Source: Cephalopachus bancanus
Taxonomy: Eukaryota; Chordata; Mammalia; Primates; Tarsiidae
Assembly (NCBI GenBank): GCA_027257055.1
Contig: JAPVLO010000045.1
Coordinates: 2,017,501 to 2,081,500 of the forward strand
DNA: 64,000 nt
Direction of reading: 5' to 3'
Positions within the stretch are counted from its first letter, which is position 1. The number at the start of each line of letters is the position of its first letter. Both the position numbers and the translations under genes were made by a program. The notes beneath the pieces were generated by a model, which made no database searches, had not been told where the DNA came from, and worked only from the letters and a program-made list of their open reading frames with translations. This document shows positions 45,376-57,097 of the stretch, in pieces.

Positions 45376-46838
45376 TCAATTCCTCCTTATATGTCTTGTA
45401 GAATTCTGCTGGAAAGCCATCTGGTCCAGGGCTTTTTTTGTAGATAGTTTTCTTATGACATAGCCAGTTTCCTGGATTGTTATTGGTCTATATAGGGTGT
45501 TGATTTCTTCTTGTTTCAACACAGGGAGGTTGTGTGATGTCAGAAATTCCTCCATTTCCTTTGGGTTTTCAAGTTTATTTCCATACAAGTATATATAGTA
45601 ATCTCTGATAATCTTTTGTATTTCTTCAGGTTCAGTTGTGACTTGATCTTTTGCATTTCCAACTGTGTTTCTTGGGGTTTTTTCTCTCTTTTTCTTGGTC
45701 AGTCTGGCTAGGGGTCCATTAATCTTGTTTATCCTTTCAAGGAACCAGCTTTTTGTTTTGTTGATTTTTTGTGTTGTATTTTTGTCATCTATGCCCTGAA
45801 TTTGGACTTTTATTTCAGTGATCTGGATTCTTCTGTTGAAGTTAGGGTTTTTGTGGTCTGGCTTTTTCAGCTTCCTTAGGTGATTTTTTAGTCTGTTAAA
45901 TTTGAACTTTCCATTTTCTTCATGTGCATTTGTAGTGATATGAATTCCCATCTTAGTACTGTTTTTCTGGTGTCCCAGAGATGTTGGGTAAGACATTTCT
46001 TTGTTTTCATTAGTTTCCAGGTATCTTTTAATCTCTGTTTTGATTTCCATGTTGCCCCAGGAGTTGGTTAGCATCTGGCTGCTTAATGTCCATTTCTTTG
46101 TGAGTTTTGGGGGAACTTTGTTGGTGTTGATATTTATTTTTATTCCACAGTAGTTCAGGAAGGTGCACGGCAGTATTTCAATCTTATGGAATTTGTTTAT
46201 GCTTGATTTATGACCAGCAATGCAATTGATCTTAGAGCATGTTCCATGCGGTGATGAGTGGAATGTACATTCTGTGGTTGTTGGGTGGAGTGTTCTGTCG
46301 GTATCAATTAAGTCTATTTGGTCAAGCGTCATGTTGAGGTTCTGTATCTCCTTGTTGATTTTTTTGTCTTGATGATCTTTCTAGGGTAGTGAGTGGGGTA
46401 TTGAAGTCCCCAGCTATGATAGTGTTAGAGTCAATATCTTTTTTAAGTTTATCTAAAAGCTGTTTTATGAAAGTTGATGCTCCTATGTTGGGTGCATTTA
46501 TGTTTAGGATGGATATTTCTTGTTGATTTATTGAACTTTTTTTAATTATGTGGTGACCTTCCATATCTTAACATTTTTGATAGCTTAAAGGGTATTTTGT
46601 CTGATATTAGAATCAATATTCCTGCTTTCTTTTGTTTGGTGTTTGCCTGAAATTTTGTTTCCCATCTACTTCTTTTGAGCCTTTGTGTGTCCGTTCTAGT
46701 GAGATGAATCTCTTGGAGACAATATATTGTTGCCTCATGATATTTTACCCATTTTGCCATTCTATGTGTTTTCAGTGATGCATTTAGTCCATTCACATTT
46801 AGGTTAATTATTGAGATGTGTGAGTTCATCCCTGTCAT
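45376..46838 (-). pseudogene. L1 ORF2 N-terminal half (copy 3), broken
   Basis: Starts Met-Thr-Gly at 46838, equivalent to copy 1. Two frames cover the endonuclease, with shifts near 46560 and 46330. N14, E43 and D145 (AGDFN) are kept. D205 is Asn (KINC) and H230 is Tyr (NYCG instead of DHSG), so the active site is lost. Downstream, linker and RT finger blocks ([32 protein letters not shown]) end in a frameshift near 45376. Confidence 0.88.
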
Positions 46839-46949
46839 GAGGTTCTTACAGAGTTTGTTGTTGTTGCTGCTGTTTGTTTGTTGTCTTTCTTTTGATTTTT
46901 GGTTGATTCATGTGTGTTTCCAGTCTTTTTCCTGCATTCTTGGGAAGGG

Positions 46950-47880
46950 CATTGTCGTCCTTTTTTCACTTTCTTCTGTGTTTTATATTTCTTATGTGTT
47001 TCTTGTGGAGCTGTTTTGGAGGCAGTGTAAGCTCTTAAGGATTGAATGCCTAGGAAGGATTTTAATTCTCACTGATGAAGCTTAGCCCAGCTGGGTAGAT
47101 AACTCTTGGTTGAAATTGTTTATCTTTGGGAACTTTGAAGATTCGACTCCAAGCTCTTTTAGTCTGAAGTGTTTCTTTAGATAAGTCTACTGCTATTCTA
47201 AGTGACCTTCCCAGGTATGTAGTCTGACCTTTTTCTTTTGCTGCCTTTAGGATTTTTTATCTTATACCTACTTTGTGTACACAAATTACTATGACTCTAG
47301 GAGTTGGTTTTCTCATTTGTTGTCTTACAGGGGTCTCTGAATCTCTTGTATTTGAATAGTAGCATCACTGATGAGATGAGAGAAGCCTTCTTGAATAGTT
47401 TCATGGAATGTTTGTTCTAGAGTGGTCTCTGTTTCTCTATCTGCTTCACGGCTTCCAATTAATCTTAAGTTCAGCCTCTTGATATAATTGCTCATCTCTT
47501 GGAGGCTTTGTTCTGCTTTTTAAGCCTCTTTTCTATGCTTTCAACATTTTGGGTTAGTTCCATATTTTGGTCCTCAAGCTCTGAGATTCTTTCTTCTGCT
47601 TGGTTAATTCTGCTTTCCGTGCTTATCAGTTAGTTATTTCTTTAATCTATTGTGCTCTTTATTGCTGTTATCTCAGTTATCAACAACTTCATTCTTCCCT
47701 CTTGTCTCTTCTCAATTCTATTTATTCTCTCTATTAATGTCTTGATATCTGGGTTTGTGAGACCAGTCATTCTGAGCAGTCTTCATTGTTTGCATTCTGA
47801 AGTATGTATTCTCAGTGGCTGACCTCCCTGTGGTCTATGTGAGACTCATATTATTCCTTTGGCTTTTCTTCATTTGTGTA
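46950..47880 (-). pseudogene. L1 ORF1 remains (copy 3)
   Basis: No long frame survives. Homology to the ORF1 of copy 1 is clear in blocks: the YPAKLSF-type region near 47080, the RRM/TPR-H block near 47290-47340 and the coiled-coil AEERISELEDQ region near 47580-47600. Several stops and frameshifts are present. Confidence 0.8.
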
Positions 47881-48784
47881 GATAGATTTTTCTCCCCCCT
47901 TTTTACGTCTTCTTTAATTCTGTTGTTCAGGGATAGGGTGGTATATTTTACTTCTGTTTGCTTGATCTCCTATTCTTCCTTGTGTGGATCCTCTGATTTC
48001 GTTCAATTCTGAAGCTGGACTGTGGGTGGGGGGCTGTACTTTTTGCAGTTTTGTGATTTAATTGAGGGGGGAGTTGTGATTCAGAAACTATCTGAAGATC
48101 CCAATATGTGCTGACAGGTGTGTGAGCCCCCTGGAACCCACTTCTCACTTCCTTTCAATCTGTCCATGCAGTATAGGTTTGTCCCCCCAGCTTGCTGCTA
48201 CTGTTATCAAGTCTCCCTCTCAGATCTGATGTGTCTGTACCTGTTCCAGCATGGAGGAGGGGTGTTTGTCTCTCAGAGTTTGATGAGATAACCTCGAGGT
48301 CCAAGATTGGAGGATGAGTAGAGCTGGGTGAGGTAATGCAGATCCCTGCCTGGTTCAGGGACAGATCTTTGGTTGGTGTTTTCTTACTGGTGGTGGTTCT
48401 CCTTCCCAACTCTCCCTGACCTACTCTTTCCATGGATTTGGGTCTCCAGCCACTCTGCTGCCACAGGTGATGGTATGGGCCAGGCATCAGGTGATAAGGA
48501 TTAGCTGTGTTCAGCAGTCTTTTCTCAGGAGAGCCCCAAGAACAGCAGATGATCCTGCTCACCAGTGGTTCTGATCTTAGGGTGGTGAGGGGTTGTAGTT
48601 ACCTCCAGAGGACAGCCCTGGTTGCTTGAACCCAAGTCTCCACTCAGATGGACTTTCACTCACCCATCGGCACACATCCACTCATGCAGAGAATCTTTAT
48701 GGACACTTGCTTTTGCGAAGACTCTCACAGTCCGACCTATCCCATCATCATCTTGCCAGAAATGCCAAAAAAAAAAAAAGTATT

Positions 48785-48925
48785 TAAAAAGGACTCTTTC
48801 CACTTAGGTGACATTTCTGATTAGGTTTTCTCATCTACCAAATGACAGTAATAGCACTGGTTTTCAGGGTTTTGTTGTACTTAATGAGGTCATAAATAAA
48901 AGGTGCGTAACGGTTATTGGTACAG
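48785..48925 (+). repeat. Probable MIR relic
   Basis: TCTCATCTACCAAATGACAGTAATAGCACTGGTTTTCAGGGTTTTG follows the MIR 3' half (CCTCATCTGTAAAATGGGAATAATAATA...CAGGGTTGTTGTGAGG). Confidence 0.6.
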
Positions 48926-49149
48926 AGGACACTTTTTTGAGATTTATTTTTTAGTATGGCTGGACAAATTCATTCCATTGTTTGAGGATAAGTGCTCTTT
49001 TCAGGGTTGTTTTGTGCAAAGTTGTTTTCTCTCATTGCATGTAACAGTAGCATACACTTAAATGGATTTATAGCAAGAATATTTAGTAATTAAGAGAAAT
49101 GTCCTATCTAGGACTTTCACTTAACAGTACCTTATAGCAAATGGGAGGG

Positions 49150-49392
49150 GAGCATGATAGGGTTATACCATACATTCTATTTTGAGATCGATAAACTTGG
49201 TTTCAAATCCTAGTCTTGTATCCTAATTGTTGTATGACCTTGGGCAGTGTCATGTTCCTAAGTTTCAATTTCTCTATTTGCAAATGAGGCTAATAAGGTT
49301 ACTTAAACCACACAGGGTTATTGCAAGCATTAAATGACATGGTAGTTCTTACACAGTACCTTGAGCCCTCAGTAAGTTTTAGCTGAAAAAAT
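49150..49392 (+). repeat. MIR, sense
   Basis: Clear MIR order: TTGTATGACCTTGGGCAGTGTCATG, TTTCTCTATTTGCAAATGAGGCTAATAAGG, CACAGGGTTATTGCAAGCATTAAATGA and CAGTACCTTGAGCCCTCAGTAAG. Confidence 0.85.
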
Positions 49393-49689
49393 ATATTAAT
49401 TGCCAAGAATTTTGTTTTCTAAGTATAGGCTAAGAGAAAGAGTAAACATTTATTTTCTAAGATAAATGTGATTTGCATCACTATTAGTATTTGCCTAAAA
49501 TTTTTATAACACCTAACCTATAAGTACAGAATTTTAGAGATACTTTTTTTTAACTTCTCTTGCAAACAAATTATAAATCAATTATAATAGAAAAATATAT
49601 TAAAAAGTGTGCTGCCTCTGAAGGAAATATAGCCAGGTATTACCCTAAACATTTTCAAATAGTCAAGCAATTTTTAAATTATTCATTCA

Positions 49690-50500
49690 AAAAAAATTTA
49701 GTAAGTATTACTCTCTTTCAGATGCTTCTCTTTGAACACAAAGATAAATAAGATGTAGTCCATGACCAAGCAACTCACATTCAATGTAAGAAAAATATCA
49801 AGATATTTATTAAGTCACTAACTTGAAATTTATGGGGCACTACTAGATGATGGATCGTCAACAGTGAAGGGTCTTTATGACCTCTGCTCTAGAAGAGCAC
49901 ACAGTTAAGACAGTATGATAAATTCCATTAACATATTCTAAGTTTTATGATAAAGGACAGAAGAAACACCTGTTTCTCTCTGAGCAAAGTAGTGGTCAAG
50001 AAAGGTGATGGTTGAGCTATGTCCTGAAGAATAAGTGGAAGTAACACCAAATATAAAGGAGATGTATATCTCAGCAGGTTTGGGGAACTGCAAACAGTTC
50101 AATGATGCTAGAACCTAGGTGGGTGGAGACAAGGAAGGGAGGAGAAGTGAAAAGTAAAGAAGGGGCCAGATGTCAAATGACCTTATATTGCCATGTTAAA
50201 TACATTGGATTTTATCCCTTTGACAATACATAGTCATTAGTTAGTTTTAAGTAGTAATTTGTTCATGCTTGTATTTTAGAAATAGAATTCTATAGGCAGT
50301 GTGGAAGATGTTCACAATAACAGGCTCGCCTAGAGACCATGGACAGGACAGAGAGGAGGGTGGAGTATGTCAGAGACATTTCAGACGCAGAGATAGAGAC
50401 ATTGCTGACTACTTGGGTGTGATGAAGGAAAAGGGCTGGATTTTTAGTGGTGTCCTGCCAATTACAGGATATGCCAGAAGAATGGGGGAAAGTTCAAAAG
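49690..50500 (+). repeat. Old L2-like repeat
   Basis: TTTAGTAAGTATTACTCTCTTTCAGATGCTTCTC, AAAGATAAATAAGATGTAGTCCATGACC and later GGGGCCAGATGTCAAATGACCTTATATTGCCATG and TTGGATTTTATCCC match well-known phrases of a mammal-wide L2-type repeat. It is old and broken. The small frame at 50299-50505 is inside it. Confidence 0.55.
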
Positions 50501-50504
50501 TTTA

Positions 50505-51300
50505 GTTTCCACTTGTTGAGTTTTAGGTTCCTAAGGAATAAACAGAAGACGTCCTTGAGGTCAAGGATCACACTTAAATTTCTATAGATCTTTAATATAG
50601 ATCTATAACCTTCCCCCCCCCTTTCTGATAAATGACAAGAAGAATGTCCTTAGAGTTAAAAACTAAAAGCATTATGTTAATGATTCTACTTTTCGAATGA
50701 AAGTCTGACAAATCCTTTAGTGCAAGAATAAATTCTATGACCCCTTTAAAAGTGTACTATTGCTCTTCTACAAATAGCTCCAGAAATATTAAAGCTCCTT
50801 TCCCCTTTCTTTCATAATTCTTTCCTCCCTTAAATTTTTCTGAATCTGCCCACTTTCCAACTTTCCACTGACCCCAAAACAGTTCTCCAAAAAAAGGGCT
50901 TTAGGTGGTATCCATAAATAAAATAGACTCTAATTTTGAAATCATAAAGAGTGGAGAAAGTTGAAGCTATCCGCCTGCACTTGCCTTCTTTTCCTCCCTG
51001 TGTGCAATTGTGCAATTGTTAGAAAAAGGCTGTCTTGTTTTAAAGTTGGAATCTGTGACTTTACTTAACAAAACAAACGCTCTCATTATCCTGCTGTGAA
51101 GTTCTTTCTTCCTTGAATGGTTACTTAACTTTTCCTCCTGTGTATACATCTACCTGATGGTTCCATCAGTTCCTGAGGGTGTATCTTAAGTGTCTGGATC
51201 TTCTAAAATCTTCAGCACTGCGCCATACACATTATTTGTCCCAGGTATACTCATTTGATATGTTATTTTTAACTAATAAGATCATACCATTGATTACTTT
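50505..51300. other. Unique, no gene seen
   Basis: Nothing recognised. Confidence 0.4.
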
Positions 51301-51349
51301 TAACAACTCGAAGTTGTATCTACTTATTTATTATTATCATGATTATTAT

Positions 51350-51437
51350 TTTATTCTAAACTCCTGGGCCCAAACAATCCTCCCACCTCAGTCTTCCAAA
51401 GTGCTGGGATTACAGGCATGAGCCACCATGCCTGGTA
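51350..51437 (-). repeat. Alu left-arm fragment, antisense
   Basis: AACTCCTGGGCCCAAACAATCCTCCCACCTCAG then CCAAAGTGCTGGGATTACAGGCATGAGCCACCATGCC is the 5' third of an Alu in reverse. AACAACTC occurs on both sides (51302 and about 51438) and is a likely target-site duplication. It is therefore a genuinely short insertion. Confidence 0.8.
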
Positions 51438-51439
51438 AA

Positions 51440-51815
51440 CAACTCTAAGTTTAAAGTTAAGTTAAAAGTCTTGGATTTGATATATAAGGTATTTAGGTTT
51501 TCAAAATGTTGCTAATTCTTTTGAAAAATATATATCATGTCCCTTACAAAATCAACTCTCCCAATTCCCTGTTGATGTATTTTCTGAATTATAAAAAAAA
51601 TAATAAGTTTGACTCATAAAAGGAGGAGAAAAGAATAACTCATGTTTTGATATTCAGGGCTTTAATATTGTTTGTTTTTTTTTTCCTCTCTGCTGTTGAA
51701 CCTTTTAATTTTCTAAAGAACGAAAGCCACCAATCTCACAGTGACCTCATTCATGTCCTCTTAGCCAAGTGCTTGTCATACTCATCAGGTGGCCAGCCAG
51801 AACATGTATAAAAAC
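51440..51815. other. Unique, no gene seen
   Basis: Nothing recognised. Confidence 0.4.
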
Positions 51816-51832
51816 CTAAGAGTTTTTTTGTT

Positions 51833-52152
51833 GTTGTTTGTTTTTCTTTTCTTTTCTTTTTTTTTTTTTTTGAGTCAGAGTTTCTTTCTGTGGCCCTAGT
51901 TGGAGTACAGTGGCTCGCTCACAGGCACTCCAGCATCAACCTGCTGGTCTCAGGGGATACTTCTGCCTCAGCCTGCCAAATAGCCAGAACTACAGCCATG
52001 CACTACTATGCCTGGCTAATTTTTCTGATATATTGTAGAGACAAGGTCTTATCAAGTTGCCTAGGATGGTCACGAACCCCTGGACCCAGGCAATCCTCTC
52101 TCCCCAACCTCCCAAAGTGCTGAGATTACAGGCTTGAGTCACCATGCCCGAC
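51833..52152 (-). repeat. Old Alu, antisense
   Basis: Both arms are present behind a T-rich stretch. Target-site duplication AACCTAAGAGTTTTTTTG at the left and AACCAAAGGGTTTTTTAA at the right. It is diverged and AluJ-like. Confidence 0.88.
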
Positions 52153-52159
52153 CAACCAA

Positions 52160-53880
52160 AGGGTTTTTTAAATGAATTAGAAACAGGTCTGTTTTGATGA
52201 AATTTGGAGTAGATATGCTACTGAGTGTTACTATAGTCAAGGAACATTCCACAGTCTCTTCTATTTTACAAAGTATAATTGAAGCATATCACCAAATTAA
52301 GGAGGGAGTAATGTGAATTTTAGAGTCAACCAAGTCTGTTCTTTGAATATTAAGGTTTCTTTTGAAATTTACTGCAGTGTTTGGTGGGGTAAAACTTTGC
52401 TTCTACAGAGGAGACCTAATTTTCTCCCCTGAAAAGATTAATCTCCTTGTAGAAGATCAATGGAACATGTAGAGCTACTTACTAAACAAAGATGGCACCT
52501 TACATTGAGACATTTTTGGGACTGGGATGTGCCTACTCATTGAATAAGAAGCTTGAAGGGGTAAAAATGATAGGGTTATAAGGTAGTCTTCTAGGTAAAA
52601 TAACATAGAAGCAACACTAGCTTCATTCCAACTGAGTATTAAAATAGAGCTATTTCTCACCAAGAGTTCCCTCAACAGTAACTAAAATAAAAGTTAGTGA
52701 TATCAGTTTGTCTTTATATGGAACAATGACTTGATTCTTTCATTGTATGTTGATTACACTAACTTTTGAAGTCTTAGGATATTCAGGAACAGTTAATTCA
52801 AATGTCTCAAGCTTTATCCTACTTCTAAAAGATTTTTTAAAGTGCCAGGTAGCCATTAAATCCATAAAACTGATATGTCAGTTGGTCCAATTCTTTGGTT
52901 GCTGTTAAGTGTTTATTGAATAAGCTACAATACATATATCAAACACAATGTAGATGAAGTTCACTCAAAGCTTACAAGATAAATTGGCTTAAGCATTACA
53001 AATAAAAAAAGAAAAGAAAAAGAAGCATATATTGATCAATTTTAGTTTGTGGGCAATGGGCTTCAAGTGAATACCATGAGGGAAAACAGTTGCTAAAAAT
53101 AATTTGTGAGGTCAGAGCCTCGTCTTTACTTGACTTGGTTGTTCTAAGATTTCACATGTTAGGTATCGCCTGATGAAAAGCCTTGAATGTCAGATGTCAG
53201 TGGGTTTTTCAGGCAAGAGGTAAAGTGACTTAGGCTAAGAAAAAGAAACAAAACAAAACAAATGCTCTCAAACCTAAATTTGAAGCAGATTTCTCACTTA
53301 AAATAGAAAGCTAACTGTAAAAACTGTGTAAGATTGGCAATTATCTGGTTACTTTGATCAATATTAATTATGTGAGCATACCTGAAACTGGGCCAAGGCA
53401 GCTTTTTCCCACTCTTTTGATTGTTTACATGTTGTGTAATTGAATTAAGCAGAAATTTGCACTCATACTTCTGAGGGTGTGGCTATGAGTTCAACCAAAT
53501 CACAGTTTCCAAACTCACAGTGTGATGCCAAGTCTTTCTGCTTTAAGAACCTGGAAGCCAGTTTATGAGGTTTCATTGCCCTGGGAAATAGAAGGTTCTA
53601 GATGGTTAACTTTTTTTTTCCTATTGGATAGGCCTGGAACTCTCTACAGATCTCAGACTTAAGGGTTCTATTATTGTTTTCTGGAGCTTATCCGTATATA
53701 ATTTTCCTCAAACATTTTTTTGTTAAAACAGAATAAAAATAGCCAAACTAAGAGTTGTGGCTCAGAAGAAGCCACTTGTTTTACTGCATTTTGTGAGATT
53801 ATTTTAGAAATAATAATATTACTCTGTAGTTACTACATTTACCTTGGCTTATGTCATACATAACATTCTATTTCTAACTC
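52160..53880. other. Unique, no gene seen
   Basis: About 1.7 kb with no repeat or gene recognised. Confidence 0.4.
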
Positions 53881-53884
53881 TTCA

Positions 53885-54062
53885 CTATTTGCAAAATACT
53901 TTTGAATTTTATCTCATTAGATCCTTATATTTACCCTTTGAGTTAACTATTACCATCTCTATTTAACAGACCAGGAAAATAAAGCTCTGGAGATTAAATG
54001 ACCTGTCCAACTTCATACTGCTTGCAACAGCAGGACTTAAATCCAAGGGTCCTGACTCCTAG
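53885..54062 (-). repeat. MIR, antisense
   Basis: ATCTCATTAGATCCTTATATTTACCC, TATTACCATCTCTATTTAACAGACCAGGAAA and GATTAAATGACCTGTCCAACTTCATACTGC follow a reversed MIR. Confidence 0.8.
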
Positions 54063-54426
54063 CATGTTTTGCTTTTGTTTTTTCATTTTCAATCACATTA
54101 GAATATCTGCTAGAATCCAGTGAATAATCATGCTATGCTATGGAATATCTCTGAAATATCACACAACAACTTATAAAACACTAAAAAAGCAATCTTAAGA
54201 ACAAGTGTGAACAGTGATCGCTTTAATCGGCTTTTTAATGAACAGACGCTGCCATAGGATGCAGAAAAATTCAGTTCTATTTTTGAGATCATTTACTTCT
54301 CTTCCTTCACTGATGGGGTGTTGGAGATAAAGTGGTTAGAATCCTGTATGGATGACTGAAATGTGGCCATTGTCTTTGGACATATACCAATCTAAGAATT
54401 CTTCTCAGTAGAGCTGGTAGAATATT

Positions 54427-54722
54427 AAAGGAATGAAGCTGAGTGCAACAGCTCGTGCTTGTAATCCTTGCCTTTTGGGAGGCTGAAGTGAGAGGATCCC
54501 CTGAGGCCAGGAGGTTGAGACCAATCTGGGCAATATAACGAGGCCCCCTTCTCCACAAAAAAAAATATCAAAAATTAGCCAGTCATGTTGGTACATGCCT
54601 GTAGTCCAGCTACTCTAGGAGACCGAGGTGAGAGGATTGCTTGAGGCCAGGAGTTAAAGGCTTCAGTGAACTATTATTGCACCACTGCACTCAAGCCTGT
54701 GTGACAGAATGGGACCATCCTT
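54427..54722 (+). repeat. Old Alu, sense
   Basis: Dimeric Alu from GCTGAGTGCAACAGCTCGTGC to GCACTCAAGCCTGTGTGACAGAATGGGACC. Its A-tail has grown into the adjacent GGAA/GAAA repeat. Confidence 0.88.
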
Positions 54723-54723
54723 T

Positions 54724-54922
54724 AAAAAAGAAGAAAGAAAGAAAGAAGGAAAGAAAGGAAGGAAGGAAGGAGGAAGGAAGGAAGGAAGGAAGGAAGGAAG
54801 GAAGGAAGGAAGGAAGGAAAGAAAGGAAGGAAGGAAGGAAGGAAGGAAGGAAGGAAGGAAGGAAGGAAGGAAGGAGGGAAGGAAGGAAGGAAGGAAGGAG
54901 GGAAAGAAGAAGGAAGAAAATT
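54724..54922 (+). repeat. (GGAA)n / (GAAA)n microsatellite
   Basis: About 200 bases of GAAA and GGAA units with scattered interruptions, starting in the Alu A-tail. All three forward frames stay open over it, which explains long Lys/Gly/Arg/Glu-rich frames that are not genes. Confidence 0.97.
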
Positions 54923-55299
54923 TTTAAAAAATAACCTACAGAGCATTAAAAAAAAAAAATCTTTCCATTGTAATGACAGTAGTTTACCAGGATGAAAGCC
55001 AGAGTGGGTCAGACTCATCTTTGTTTTAAAAGGCTGTGGTGATGACTTGACTGGTAATGCCACCACTCTTCAGGTCAGTACCATTCTGCTGATAGTTCAT
55101 TTTTTTGTGCTGTAAATGACAAAGCATTATGACTGTGGAGAATTAGGGTGGGGGAAGAGGGAGCAAAATAAATGTATTTATACCAATTTACTCCCAGATG
55201 TACTAAATTATGCCTCAAAAATAGTCATTTAAGCTGTTCCACACAAAGAATTTATAAACACACACATTTGACATATTGCTAATTTTTTCTTTATGTTTT

Positions 55300-55540
55300 A
55301 AAAAATTATATTTTAGATTCAAGGGATATGTGTACAGGGTTGTTACATAGATTGAGTGTATATTGGTGAGATTTGGGGTTCTGTTGGGCTCAACACCCAA
55401 ATGGTTAGCATGATATTCAATAAGTACTTTTTCAACCCTTGTTAACCCCCACTTTGGGAGTCCCCAACATCATTTTTTCCCATCCTTATTCCCATGCGTG
55501 CCCAGTGTTTAGCTCTCACGTGTGAGAATATGCTCTTTAA
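55300..55540 (-). mobile_element. Old L1 3'-end fragment
   Basis: ATATTTTAGATTCAAGGGATATGTGTACAGGGTTGTTACATAGATTG, then TTAGCTCTCACGTGTGAGAATATG, is the reversed 3' end of an older primate/mammalian L1 type. It differs from the L1 family of the three large copies. Confidence 0.75.
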
Positions 55541-55679
55541 ATGGAAGAATTACAGGGGACAAGACAGATATTAAATCATAATTGGTAAACAGGGCTTTAC
55601 AGCTCTGCCTCAGACATATTAGAAACTTCATACCAAAGAGAAGCCTCACACAGGGTGAACCAACAAGTCACTAATTCTA

Positions 55680-56300
55680 TCCAAACCCAAATTTCTGTGC
55701 ACACCTTAGAGCTTCGTTATTTGTAAATTCCATATTTGAGAACTTGGCTATTTGCTAAAATGTATTTGTAACTCCAAAACCAATATTCCTGGTGCTTTTG
55801 CAGTCATTCACGGATTTGTACAGAGTGGTGAAAAATTGGAATCACCCATTGCACACATTCCTAGCCAAGCCAGAACAAGGCAATCCTCCGCCTACTTGTT
55901 TCAGTTCTCATGATGTATACAAGTGTCATTTTTGCCATTCATTTTGTGCCACATTATTTGTATTTTTGTACTTGTGATGTTGGTTTTGCTGTTTAGATTA
56001 GCCCCCTAGCATAGTGCTGAAGTATTGTATATTGTTTCTAAGCACAAGAAGGTTGCGGTGTTTCTTATGGACAAAATACATATGTCAGATAAGCTTTGTT
56101 CAGGTATAAGCTAATGGATCAGCAAAACATATTTAATATGACTCTAAACAGAAAGACACATAAAATAATGTTATGTGTTGATGGGTGGGTGAAATCTACC
56201 CCTGTGTTTTACCTAGGGGCAATGGTTCAGTATTTTTTAATCAGTGTCTTCATAGGACATATAACTACAGTAAATAATTTGATTCATCTATAGTTTGGTT
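55680..56300 (+). pseudogene. Tigger (pogo-type) transposon with transposase N-terminus relic
   Basis: The order ATTTGCTAAAATGTATTTGTAACTCC, GTCATTCACGGATTTGTACAGAGTGGTGAAAAATTGG, GAACAAGGCAATCCTCCGCC and TTGTTTCAGTTCTCATGATGTATACAAGTGTC is that of a Tigger DNA transposon. A transposase start follows at about 56000: the frame reads P-x-HSAEVLYIVSKHKKV, then MDKIHMSDKLCSG, matching the HTH N-terminus of Tigger transposases, with stops. The rest of the transposase is deleted and the 3' part (GGCAATGGTTCAGTATTTTT...CATAACTACAGTAAATAATTTG) follows directly. No catalytic DDD domain remains. Confidence 0.75.
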
Positions 56301-56737
56301 TTTAGTATCCAGAATTATCAATCAGACATAAGGTAAGAAAAATAACTCAAATTGCTGTTCAGAACTATAGAGGTTGTAGCTATAAACTCAAAATTTTGAA
56401 TGTGATTGTAGGGTTTGAAAAAGGAATGTGTTAAATGTATGTGACCTTGAGTAGATATGTGTGTATACATTTTCAGGTATATTTTGTTTCTTTTAATGGA
56501 TCTAGTACAGTTTTGAAAGTAATTCAAGTGAATAAAACATTTCACAATGTTGTGAAAGGGCAATGCTATCAAATAGAATGAGGTATCAATAAACATCTCC
56601 AAGCTATGACTTTAAAAAGAATCTGTATTATAATGGAATTGGTGTTACTGACATATAAAACCCCACGTGAGTATTTTTGGATGTACATTAATTTTTTATT
56701 GCTGAACAATAATAACAGTTTGTATTTGTATAGCTCG

Positions 56738-56905
56738 TTATGATTTTAAAGCCTGTTCATGTGCATTAAATCACTCTGATATTCTGAAAGGTAGCCAGTA
56801 TCACTACCAGTAGCTGATAGGAACAGTGAGTTTCAACAGGAAGTGACTTGCCCATTGTAACAAGTTGCATATATGTCATTGCTGTCGTTAAAACTCAGAA
56901 GACTA
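56738..56905 (-). repeat. Probable MIR, antisense
   Basis: ATGTGCATTAAATCACTCTGATATTCTGAAAGGTAGCCAGTATCACTACC and AGGAAGTGACTTGCCCATTGTAAC resemble a reversed MIR. Confidence 0.55.
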
Positions 56906-57097
56906 CACATTATATCCTATATTTTGCCATGCCGTTATGCAAGGTCCCGTTTTAACCTGGAGAAATTTTTACGACAACATTTTTTTTCTGTTGGTAAAGT
57001 TAAATCCAAAGATCATTGAAACTATCCTAAATAGATGATTGTTAAATGTTTTCCATTTTAATTCCACATACCTATATTTGAAACACTGATTTTTTTT

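Larger units (their letters stand above)
44873..48766 (-). mobile_element. L1 copy 3, 5' part
   Basis: Continuation of the older antisense L1: RT fingers (45240-45480), endonuclease (45900-46838), ORF1 remains (about 46950-47880) and 5'UTR to about 48766. At the 5' end the YY1-type motif has one change (CAAGATGAT instead of CAAGATGGC, at about 48747-48755). I did not find a clean target-site duplication with the 3' end at 40690. Overall it is more decayed than copy 2. Confidence 0.9.

Noticed and set aside
54641..55066. Long open frames on both strands through the GGAA repeat
   Set aside because: Tetranucleotide repeats without stop codons keep frames open; the frames start in an Alu and have only repeat-encoded residues.
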